A DNA stretch of 6,401 nucleotides from Oligoflexia bacterium (GCA_016926495.1 JAFGOL010000227.1:1-6401), one strand, 5' to 3'; positions 1 through 5,042 are shown, counted from the stretch's first letter. The notes: generated by a model from the sequence alone, not told the origin. A program made the numbers and translations.

Positions 1-609
1 CCTGAGCAGGCCGTTGAAACTGCATACAAGGGTATCGGCGGATTCTGTCTCCGTTATGGTTTTTTGGATAAACCCTTACGTGTGCGATTCCGTGTGCTGG
101 ACCCGGATATGCGCCTGCTTCCCACGGCTGGAATGGATCAGGATATTGCTATAACGCAGGCATCCTTCTCATCACTTAATTTACCGGTTTCGAAAGTGTT
201 CATAACGGAGAATGAAATAAACTTTCTGGCTTTTCCGAATGTTCCAGGTGCTATGGCTATTTTCGGGGCTGGATATGGTTTCGATAATCTTGCTGCCGCA
301 CACTGGTTGGAGCAAAAGAAAATATATTATTGGGGGGATATAGACACTCACGGCTTTGCCATACTCAATCAGTTGCGCAAGTACTTTCCCCATGCAATAT
401 CTTTGCTTATGGATGAGCAAACGCTTTTAGGACATCGGCCTCTCTGGGGGGTTGGGACACAGCCTGAAACAGCGAATCTCGAGAGATTAAACGAAGAGGA
501 AAGCGCACTCTACGATCAGTTGCGGCGGAACCATTGGGGCGATCGTGTCCGGCTTGAGCAAGAGAGGATAGGGTTTGATTCTCTGCTTGGTGCTATCAGT
601 AGGCTGTGA
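1..609 (+). CDS. jetD: Wadjet JetD-like protein, C-terminal part (DUF2220/TOPRIM), 5' end outside window
   Basis: The frame is open from base 1 to a TGA at 607-609, giving the last 202 residues; the TTG at 64 is internal and not a real start. The family is normally about 380-400 residues, so roughly the C-terminal half is present. The TOPRIM-like fold is recognisable: a Glu in FITEN (fragment residue 70), IFGAGYG near 87-93, and the acidic DxD in YWGDIDTHG (Asp113 and Asp115), the usual metal-binding set of DUF2220. In the Wadjet system JetD is the topoisomerase VI-like nuclease subunit that cuts closed circular plasmid DNA trapped by the JetABC SMC complex. No second-half deletion is seen and the catalytic acids are intact. 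The N-terminal DUF3322 region and jetA-C would be upstream, outside the window, so whether the operon is complete is unknown. The gene converges on the nucleotidyltransferase gene, 134 bp away. Confidence 0.85.
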   Translation, partial: PEQAVETAYKGIGGFCLRYGFLDKPLRVRFRVLDPDMRLLPTAGMDQDIAITQASFSSLNLPVSKVFITENEINFLAFPNVPGAMAIFGAGYGFDNLAAAHWLEQKKIYYWGDIDTHGFAILNQLRKYFPHAISLLMDEQTLLGHRPLWGVGTQPETANLERLNEEESALYDQLRRNHWGDRVRLEQERIGFDSLLGAISRL

Positions 610-743
610 CCTCAAACTAAGGATTTTGAACTATTTCTAAATCCCTCCTTATTACTTATACTTATAAAGTAGGAATTTAAAAGCTGTCCCTAGATTGACC
701 ATACCCCTATAAACTGGCCCATTTAATACCTCACAAGATTGAT

Positions 744-1280
744 TCATTTGCTTTTGTCAGCCAGCCTGCCTTTAAATACTTTAAACTTCTCCACAGCCCC
801 TTCATCCCCTGACCATTTTTCTATCAACTTCAAATCAACCTTATTACTTTTTGCGACCAGAATCGCCTGCTCCAAGCTTTGATTATCATTCCAGTGATAA
901 TAAGCCGAAAGGCGATCCATCACGCAATGGGTAGGCGTTAACAGATATAGTGTGTTTTCGTCTTTATTCAGCTTATTGTATTCCTTTATGAGAGTATCAC
1001 CGATAGCAACAGGCGGCTGGATAAATTCAACAAAGAATTTTGTTTCTTTATGCTCGAAATACCGGCTCTTACTTTTTATAAAACCTATTTCTTTGAGTGC
1101 TTTTTCAATATTTTTTATTGGATCCTCGCTGACAAAATCAAGATCATAAGACTGATACTTATTTTCGGTATAGATAGAGACCACACCCCCGCCCGTTAAT
1201 GTTGCCTTAATGCCATGCTTTTGTAATGCGCCTGACACTATAAAAGCAAGCTCTTCCAGTGTAGTTTTAGCAGTTATCAT
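744..1280 (-). CDS. Small nucleotidyltransferase, probable toxin of a wHTH/NTase pair
   Basis: This 178-residue protein starts at an ATG preceded by a purine-rich AAGGAAAG five bases upstream. It carries a DNA polymerase beta-type nucleotidyltransferase core: the Gly-rich LTGGGVVS (residues 28-35), a DLD acidic pair (Asp46, Asp48) and a likely third acid, Glu85, in the FFVEF strand. The C-terminal half contains LLTPTHCVMDRLSAYYHWND (107 onward) followed by a helical tail, typical of proteins related to AbiEii/DUF6036. Such enzymes transfer nucleotides, in some characterised toxins to tRNA or other RNA; the substrate here is unknown. The start overlaps the upstream regulator stop by ATGA, implying translational coupling and a fixed ratio of the two products. 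Toxin activity is inferred from gene pairing and family resemblance. No HEPN partner is present, so it is not a classic MNT-HEPN pair. It could also be an accessory defence enzyme. Confidence 0.75.
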   Translation of the reverse strand: MITAKTTLEELAFIVSGALQKHGIKATLTGGGVVSIYTENKYQSYDLDFVSEDPIKNIEKALKEIGFIKSKSRYFEHKETKFFVEFIQPPVAIGDTLIKEYNKLNKDENTLYLLTPTHCVMDRLSAYYHWNDNQSLEQAILVAKSNKVDLKLIEKWSGDEGAVEKFKVFKGRLADKSK

Positions 1281-1606
1281 AACGGCTTTCCTTTTCGCCT
1301 TGGCCTTGTCCTTTGGGTGTAATACTTATTTCTTTCTTCATTACTCATGGCGCCTAAACTGCGTTTTAACAGGCTTCTAAGCTCATTCGTAAAATAGTAT
1401 TTGGGGTTAAACTGATAAAGCCTGGTTTTCCCTTTTAACGTACTGACCAGCAAGCCCGCCTGTTCAAATTTTTCCAACTGCTTCTGTACCATGCTCACGG
1501 ATATTTTAAATGTCTTGGCAATAAGCGAAGCATAGCCTTCATCATAGTTTTCCAGAAATAATAAAACCTGCTCCGCTGATTTGCTTCCAAATATACTTTC
1601 AAGCAT
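1277..1606 (-). CDS. Winged helix-turn-helix regulator, probable antitoxin/autorepressor
   Basis: This 109-residue protein begins at an ATG at 1606. A winged HTH spans about residues 10-66: helices around 12-20 and 25-34, a recognition helix in SVSMVQKQLEKFEQAG (36-51), and a wing in LLVSTLKGKTRLYQFNP (52-68), an ArsR/MarR-like layout. The C-terminus is strongly basic (RTRPRRKGK), suitable for nucleic-acid contact. It is first in a two-gene operon with the nucleotidyltransferase, overlapping it by 4 bp, which resembles the AbiEi-type arrangement of a DNA-binding antitoxin followed by an NTase toxin. There is no Shine-Dalgarno sequence, and the -10 box ends only six bases before the ATG, so translation is predicted to be leaderless or nearly so. 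An inverted repeat around the -35 box is a plausible autoregulatory operator. The antitoxin role is inferred; a plain repressor of the operon is the minimal reading. Confidence 0.72.
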   Translation of the reverse strand: MLESIFGSKSAEQVLLFLENYDEGYASLIAKTFKISVSMVQKQLEKFEQAGLLVSTLKGKTRLYQFNPKYYFTNELRSLLKRSLGAMSNEERNKYYTQRTRPRRKGKPL

Positions 1607-1612
1607 ATTTTC

Positions 1613-1640
1613 ATTGTACCTATTTACTAGGTTATGTCAA
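1613..1640 (-). promoter_or_regulatory. Sigma70-type promoter of the wHTH/NTase operon, predicted leaderless
   Basis: On the - strand the -35 is TTGACA (1640-1635), the spacer is 16 bp and the -10 is TACAAT (1618-1613). Only GAAAAT separates the -10 from the ATG at 1606-1604, so the transcript should start at or within a base or so of the start codon. No ribosome binding site is possible in so short a leader. Confidence 0.75.
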
Positions 1641-1653
1641 CTATAAAATAGGT
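1618..1653. promoter_or_regulatory. Inverted repeat around the -35 box, candidate operator
   Basis: The arms acctatttactag (1618-1630) and ctataaaataggt (1641-1653) are inverted matches at 11 of 13 positions, with the outer 8 bp perfect. The 10-bp centre contains most of the -35 hexamer and one arm fills the spacer up to the edge of the -10. A dimeric protein bound here would block RNA polymerase, and the adjacent winged-helix protein is the obvious candidate. Confidence 0.6.
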
Positions 1654-1659
1654 AATAAA

Positions 1660-1680
1660 TTTTGTCGTACTTTTGTCGTA
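1660..1680. repeat. Tandem direct repeat with 11-bp period upstream of the wHTH promoter
   Basis: The decamer ttttgtcgta occurs at 1660-1669 and again at 1671-1680, exactly one helical turn apart, about 20-40 bp upstream of the -35 box. The spacing places both copies on the same DNA face, as for an activator or a second repressor site. The binding protein is unknown. Confidence 0.5.
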
Positions 1681-1857
1681 AAACACCTCAAAACACCCCT
1701 AAATTACAAACAACAGGTAGCAGCAGGCAACAAGACCCTTTTTTGATAACTTTTTGATTTTATTAAATTATTTAATCATTTTAAAACCTTAAGCAGTAGT
1801 GCCGGAAAAGGGTTTAAGCCTTCCCCCCACCTCCACTTTTTGTAGCTGAATGGATAC
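1681..1857. other. Non-coding stretch between the wHTH operon and the IS
   Basis: Apart from the 19-bp repeat at 1823-1841, I see no gene here. It is AT-rich, with a stretch of oligo-T/A around 1738-1790. An 11-bp word acacccctaaa at 1693-1703 recurs at 4623-4633 beside the second 19-bp repeat. The right part of this stretch was contiguous with the retropepsin gene before the IS inserted. Confidence 0.5.
1823..1841 (+). repeat. 19-bp direct repeat, copy 1; candidate att core (tmRNA 3'-end-like)
   Basis: The sequence CCCCCCACCTCCACTTTTT is identical to 4604-4622 in the same orientation; the flanks of the two copies differ immediately. On the + strand it looks like the 3' arm of a tmRNA (T-stem plus acceptor strand ending ACCTCCA) running into a T-tract, a common integration target of tyrosine-recombinase elements. 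The rest of a tmRNA is absent here, so it would be an att remnant rather than a functional ssrA. Before the IS insertion it lay within the 3' extension of the retropepsin reading frame. Confidence 0.6.
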
Positions 1858-1881
1858 TTAAACTGAAGTTTACAAGATAAT
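1858..1881 (+). repeat. IS left inverted end
   Basis: TTAAACTGAAGTTTACAAGA followed by TAAT; all 24 bases match the reverse complement of the right end at 3770-3793. The inner part AAACTGAAGTTT is itself a short imperfect palindrome, possibly a transposase contact site. Confidence 0.9.
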
Positions 1882-1895
1882 CACGGCCCAAACTA

Positions 1896-1922
1896 TGTAA
1901 ACCAAGTCTGTCTTGGGTTACA
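1896..1922. terminator. Hairpin at the IS left end, candidate terminator or read-through barrier
   Basis: The arms TGTAAACCAAG (1896-1906) and CTTGGGTTACA (1912-1922) pair at 10 of 11 positions around a 5-base loop, and GCCC/GGGC (1886-1889 with 1923-1926) can extend the structure. It lies 23 bp after the transposase stop. On the - strand the stem is followed by only a short T-run, so it is a weak canonical terminator; blocking transcription entering the IS is another possible role. Confidence 0.45.
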
Positions 1923-1945
1923 GGGCAAAGTGGTGCCAGTACATA

Positions 1946-3610
1946 CTACGGGTTAAGTGGGACGTTCAGATTAGTCAGCAGTAGTTTTTGTTCTTCTGAT
2001 ATGGAGCATAATTGCCGTACCGGTTTGGAGGATTTAGGGTAAAACATCATTGCGCTCTTTACTCCGGAGAGCAGTTCAAGCATTCTTTCCGCGCCGGCCG
2101 TAAACCCCTTTTCTTTTGCCCTCTTGAACGCTATTCTTACAAGTAAAAGGGCTATCATACAGGTAAGCGCGTGTACCCTTATCTTGGCGTCTGTCCAGTG
2201 GAACGCAGGGTCCCATTTTACCCAGTTATCAGATTTCGTTATACGGAAGCTCTGTTCAACTATGTAACGGTCAAGATAATACTTGATTATCTCACCTGCG
2301 GATATGCTTTCCCTGTTCGTAAAAATTATCTGCTTGCCGAAACGCTTCTTCTGCTCATCTATCGCGGGTAAATTCTTTCTGGCACTTACCGTAAACCCCT
2401 GACGATTTTCAGTGATTACAATATCAAGAAGACCAGGTACATGATACCGGCTCAGTATTTCCTTTGCGTCCCTGCGAACGGATTCTACCGTAGAACGTCC
2501 GTCTTTGGTTTTGGCTGCCTTTTTAAAAAACGATAACTCCGACTTGGCTTTCTCAAGATTTCTCTCAAGACGGTGTTCCTGCCTCCTGGCTGTTAATTCA
2601 TTGTACGATACTATTATTCTTCTCTCCCTGCCGTACAGTTCCTGTCTCGTTTCGTACACGGGCATACTGTAATCCGTGCCGGGAATATCCGTTAACGTAT
2701 ATTTATCCGGTTCAAGGTCGCAAAGCTCCTTATGGTGATAAGGACTCCTTACGCCTATAAAATTATGACGGCTGTCATCAAGGTATTTTATCGAGTCATC
2801 CGAGTTATTACCTTTATCAAAAACAAACGTAAGCGATTTCTTGTCACCGACAAGAGAACATATGTACGCAAACATATCTTCCAGTAAACCGTTAAAAACA
2901 ACAGAGTCGTGCCTGTTTGCCGGATACAGGCGGTTATACACGGGAATGCCGTAATCCCTGTCCACGGCAAGTGCCATACCTATATGCCGTAAGTGATTTT
3001 TACCAGCCTTGGACTTTGTCATTCGCGCAAGTTCAGACGGATTCAGAACATCCCAGTAATTATAATAGTTCGTGGTATCATATACCAGGAAATCAAGATT
3101 TATCTTTTCTATCTCTACTGCTTTACGGACAAGCTCTGCATATATGCCGTTAACCTGAGCCTCGTCTATCCGGTCAAAATGGTTCCATACATGCTGCGAC
3201 GTTATCTTCTCTTTATCCATGTTCATAAATAAATGCAGTCCGGTACTGTCTACCCATTCATTAAGCTTGGATTCTGACGTAGCGCCAAGCGCCCGGTTTA
3301 TTGCGCACAAAAGAATATAATCACCGGTACTCATGCCCTGTTTTCTTTTCTTGTCCGAAACGGAATTTACTATATCTCTTAAGCCAAGTTCATCGGCAAT
3401 GCGACAGAGGGCAGCAACAGAACCGTATTCCACGCAATCAATCTCACGGGGCTGTACTTTCTCCTCCGAGCCTTCCGCCATTTTTATTATCTTGTCTATC
3501 GTGCCAAGGTACCATTGCTTTACGACCTTGGACTGACCGTTAACACGCGCATTTTCAATTATCACATAGTAAGTACTATATTTACTCTTTTTCTTGGTTA
3601 TAAACGCCAT
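1946..3610 (-). CDS. IS1634-family DDE transposase
   Basis: The protein has 554 residues from the ATG at 3610 (MAFITKKKSKYS). The frame stays open 13 codons further to 3649, but those codons lie inside the promoter, upstream of its transcription start, so the shorter start is preferred. The IS4-superfamily catalytic triad is complete: Asp178 in VYDTTN, Asp265 in FDKGNNSDD and Glu452. The latter sits in a perfect Y-(2)-R-(3)-E-(6)-K signature (Tyr445, Arg448, Glu452, Lys459). A long insertion region between the second Asp and the Glu (about 270-440) includes a charged helical stretch near 340-390, as is usual in this family. It acts by cut-and-paste on the 20-24 bp terminal repeats. No frameshift or stop is seen. 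Its mRNA is predicted to be leaderless, which would help keep expression low or context-dependent. Confidence 0.92.
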   Translation of the reverse strand: MAFITKKKSKYSTYYVIIENARVNGQSKVVKQWYLGTIDKIIKMAEGSEEKVQPREIDCVEYGSVAALCRIADELGLRDIVNSVSDKKRKQGMSTGDYILLCAINRALGATSESKLNEWVDSTGLHLFMNMDKEKITSQHVWNHFDRIDEAQVNGIYAELVRKAVEIEKINLDFLVYDTTNYYNYWDVLNPSELARMTKSKAGKNHLRHIGMALAVDRDYGIPVYNRLYPANRHDSVVFNGLLEDMFAYICSLVGDKKSLTFVFDKGNNSDDSIKYLDDSRHNFIGVRSPYHHKELCDLEPDKYTLTDIPGTDYSMPVYETRQELYGRERRIIVSYNELTARRQEHRLERNLEKAKSELSFFKKAAKTKDGRSTVESVRRDAKEILSRYHVPGLLDIVITENRQGFTVSARKNLPAIDEQKKRFGKQIIFTNRESISAGEIIKYYLDRYIVEQSFRITKSDNWVKWDPAFHWTDAKIRVHALTCMIALLLVRIAFKRAKEKGFTAGAERMLELLSGVKSAMMFYPKSSKPVRQLCSISEEQKLLLTNLNVPLNP

Positions 3611-3617
3611 GTTAAAT

Positions 3618-3646
3618 ATTATAAAAGTATGTACTACCAATGTCAA
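3618..3646 (-). promoter_or_regulatory. Perfect-consensus sigma70 promoter of the transposase, predicted leaderless
   Basis: The - strand reads TTGACA (3646-3641), a 17-bp spacer and TATAAT (3623-3618): both hexamers and the spacing match consensus. Seven bases (ATTTAAC) separate the -10 from the ATG, so transcription should start at the start codon or one base before it. No Shine-Dalgarno sequence is present. A copy of the IS subterminal decamer lies in the spacer. Confidence 0.8.
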
Positions 3647-3713
3647 CAAAAAAATGCAACTATATGATTTTTTTTGTAGTTCTGATCTCGCTTGGGATTT
3701 TTTAGTATGTACT
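3626..3713. repeat. Subterminal decamer repeats of the IS
   Basis: AGTATGTACT occurs at 3626-3635 (inside the promoter spacer) and 3704-3713 (near the right end); its reverse complement AGTACATACT occurs at 1938-1947 near the left end, overlapping the transposase stop. Three copies, inverted between the two ends, suggest accessory transposase-binding sites. The promoter copy would allow autorepression. Confidence 0.45.
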
Positions 3714-3769
3714 TACCCTTTTAAGCCTTGAAACTCAATACCAGAAAGGATTACGGGGTTTGCACTTAA

Positions 3770-3793
3770 ATTATCTTGTAAACTTCAGTTTAA
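3770..3793 (-). repeat. IS right inverted end
   Basis: This is the exact reverse complement of 1858-1881 over 24 bp. Bases 3785-3787 within it read TGA on the - strand and now end the retropepsin frame. Confidence 0.9.
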
Positions 3794-4177
3794 TTCCAAA
3801 ATCTCATTTTTATAGTCAATAATAACCTTATACCGACTCAAAATATCATTACCGATAAGGCAATCAATACCCAAACCTTCCGGCATGTATAAAGCATCAA
3901 TCACTGTTTCGTAAAATTCCAATCCACCGAATACGAATTTTGAAACATTAAGCAAAAAGCCCTGTTCTTTTCCGGATGTTGAGACGGCATTGGATATTTT
4001 CAGGCCATCTGATACCTTATATCCTACCTTAAAAAGAAAATCCGAGTTTATGGTTGTAACACCGCATGCGGTGTCTATTGCGCATAATAAATCAGCCTTA
4101 CCCGATTTTCCGAATACCTGACCGTCGAGAATAATAAGATTGTTTGTAAAAGAAAATTCTATCTTTTTATTTTGCAA
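3785..4177 (-). CDS. Retropepsin-like aspartic protease family protein, 3' end altered by the IS
   Basis: The present reading frame encodes 130 residues from a TTG start at 4177. The TTG is supported by GGAAGG eight bases upstream and the absence of any other initiator before residue 98. The fold signature is a single clan AA half: AIDTACGVTTI with Asp35-Thr36-Ala37, and the hydrophobic-Gly motif CLIGNDIL (106-113). Retropepsin-like proteins work as homodimers, each giving one Asp. The usual third residue is Gly; Ala here may affect activity. The start overlaps the DUF5678-like gene by 19 bp, so the two are translationally coupled. The last codon (Asn) and the stop come from the IS end. Joining the flanks at one TTAA gives a frame of 143 codons ending SIHSATKSGGGGKA, so the insertion removed only a short tail and the core is intact. 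Substrate unknown. Confidence 0.7.
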   Translation of the reverse strand: MQNKKIEFSFTNNLIILDGQVFGKSGKADLLCAIDTACGVTTINSDFLFKVGYKVSDGLKISNAVSTSGKEQGFLLNVSKFVFGGLEFYETVIDALYMPEGLGIDCLIGNDILSRYKVIIDYKNEILELN

Positions 4178-4401
4178 AGCACAGACCTTCCATCAGAAAT
4201 TTGTCCTGTATATCTGACAGAAAAATCTGTTGCAGGATCTTTCATCATTAATTCGGAAAATTCTTTTCTGGTTCTGGCATGAGCGACTACTTCGCCTTCA
4301 GACGGAAATATTTTTTTATTATTGAATTTGTAATTAATAAGCATTACCCACTGATCGGGATATTGCTGTTTAATTTCTTCCCAGGTTAATCTGCCAGCCA
4401 T
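4159..4401 (-). CDS. Small DUF5678-like protein
   Basis: This 80-residue protein starts at an ATG preceded by GGAGGT six bases upstream, an excellent ribosome binding site. It begins with a helix and WEEIKQQYPDQWVMLIN (7-23), followed by GEVVAHARTRKEFSELMMKD (36-55) and a final strand SDGRSVLCKIKR. The pattern of a Tyr-Pro-x-x-Trp-Val strand followed by a Gly-x-Val-Val-Ala-His segment resembles DUF5678, a family of small proteins without assigned function; this match is from memory. It has no signal peptide or membrane segment, so it is probably cytosolic. It is the first gene of a two-gene unit with the retropepsin-like protein. Co-occurrence of small proteins of this type with retropepsin-like genes suggests a joint role, possibly substrate or partner, but that is inference. 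Confidence 0.6.
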   Translation of the reverse strand: MAGRLTWEEIKQQYPDQWVMLINYKFNNKKIFPSEGEVVAHARTRKEFSELMMKDPATDFSVRYTGQISDGRSVLCKIKR

Positions 4402-4422
4402 AAATGACCTCCGTCTTGGCTT

Positions 4423-4451
4423 ATTATACCATTAGCGCATACTTTATGCAA
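4423..4451 (-). promoter_or_regulatory. Promoter of the DUF5678-retropepsin unit
   Basis: On the - strand, TTGCAT (4451-4446), a 17-bp spacer and a perfect TATAAT (4428-4423). The -35 keeps only the TTG, so an activator may help. The predicted leader is about 15 bases and contains the GGAGGT site. Confidence 0.65.
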
Positions 4452-4464
4452 AACCTCAAAATCA

Positions 4465-4483
4465 TGCGTGAGTCTTGCGTGAG
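4465..4483. repeat. Phased octamer repeat upstream of the DUF5678 promoter
   Basis: TGCGTGAG occurs at 4465-4472 and 4476-4483, 11 bp apart, starting 14 bp upstream of the weak -35. A shorter copy, GCGTGAG, occurs at 4597-4603 directly beside the second 19-bp repeat. It is a candidate activator or recombinase arm site. Confidence 0.35.
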
Positions 4484-4603
4484 CGGGTATATGATTTCCA
4501 TAAACACCCGATGAAAATCAGTGAAATCGGAAGATTAACCGCCATTCGCTGTTTGTCCTGAAACCCTTGCCAGGCTTTAGTTTTATTTATTTTTCCGCGT
4601 GAG

Positions 4604-4622
4604 CCCCCCACCTCCACTTTTT
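4604..4622 (+). repeat. 19-bp direct repeat, copy 2; candidate att core
   Basis: Identical over 19 bp to 1823-1841. It lies six bases 3' of the stop of the DUF4143 remnant (on the - strand), just as copy 1 lay at the 3' end of the retropepsin frame before the IS arrived. Upstream bases (GCGTGAG) do not continue a T-arm, so no tmRNA is present here. Confidence 0.6.
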
Positions 4623-4628
4623 ACACCC

Positions 4629-5042
4629 CTAAAAACCGTGTCCGTGGGAAGCCGGCGGTTTAGCGGAATAAGGGGAGAAATAGCTGAAAGGATCGGTAAG
4701 CAGTACACCTCCCGTATTTTTAGGCTCGTAAACTCCGGATACAATCTGTGTTAACCGGGGTTGTTCCAGGACCGTGGAAAAATATTTAAGATTACCAGCG
4801 ATGTCCGTGTCATTTAACTTTGCTTCAATCAACTCTTCCGGCTTGTTATTTTTAACGACCACGAAATCAACTTCCCTGTTGATTTTTCGGGAATACGGTC
4901 TTACGACAAAAAGGACATACATTCTTTCAAAAATTTCCAGCCAGTTTTTAATAGTATTGGGTGAAACCTGAATATCCCCGGCCAGGCTGTTCATTGATAC
5001 CGGCCTGCCCACCCGTTCCCTGAGTAAATCAAGGAACAGGCT
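4629..5042 (-). pseudogene. Remnant of a DUF4143 AAA+ ATPase gene, N-terminus and middle missing
   Basis: The open stretch runs from an in-frame TAG at 5043-5045 to a TAG at 4629-4631; the first usable start is GTG at 5012 (127 residues). It begins in the C-terminal half of a DUF4143 protein: LFLDLLRERVGRPVSMNSLAGDIQVSPNTIKNWL is spread over 5039-4941, including the DNA-binding-like helical segment, followed by YVLFVVRPYSRKI. The Walker A/B ATPase domain (usually about 200 residues) is absent, cut off at the palindrome. The text then jumps from PYSRKI to NREVDFVVVKNNKPEELIEAKL, which normally lies some 75-90 residues later, so there is also an in-frame internal deletion near 4880. The EVDF...EAK motif of the nuclease-like fold remains. 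It is probably non-functional, although a short protein could still be made. Confidence 0.72.

Larger units (their letters stand above)
1858..3793 (-). mobile_element. Intact IS1634-family insertion sequence
   Basis: Perfect 24-bp inverted ends (1858-1881 and 3770-3793) enclose one transposase gene and short subterminal regions. The outermost four bases at both ends are TTAA, which is palindromic; the likeliest reading is a TTAA target duplication flanking an element of 1928 bp (1862-3789) with 20-bp inverted repeats. IS1634 members usually make 5-6 bp duplications, which I do not find, so the exact border is uncertain. The transposase is full length with all catalytic residues, so the element is probably active or recently active. 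It interrupts the 3' end of the retropepsin gene. Confidence 0.88.

Noticed and set aside
618..651. Possible bidirectional terminator between jetD and the nucleotidyltransferase gene (GGATTT/AAATCC or TAAGGA/TCCTTA).
   Set aside because: The two pairings are mutually exclusive, only 6 bp each and AT-rich with long loops; no proper T-run follows. Too weak to call.
1823..1841. A functional tmRNA or tRNA gene at the 19-bp repeats.
   Set aside because: No T-loop (TTCRA) precedes the C-run at either copy, and no matching 5' acceptor strand or tRNA-like fold is visible; only the 3' tail is present.
2917..3543. Several + strand open frames of 60-80 codons opposite the transposase gene.
   Set aside because: They have no ribosome sites or recognisable motifs and lie antisense to a clear full-length transposase.
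3611..3649. A longer transposase start 13 codons upstream of the ATG at 3610.
   Set aside because: Those codons overlap the -35 and -10 boxes and lie upstream of the predicted transcription start; the MAFITKKK start also agrees with the usual N-terminus of the family.
1842..4603. Integron-type gene cassette (attC) interpretation of the repeats.
   Set aside because: The repeats lack the paired core sites (GTTRRRY/RYYYAAC) and the imperfect palindrome of attC; simple att-like direct repeats fit better.
4632..4662. Possible terminator hairpin at the end of the DUF4143 remnant (AAACCG/CGGTTT followed by T's on the - strand).
   Set aside because: Six-base stem with a large irregular loop; overlaps the coding end. 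Not convincing.
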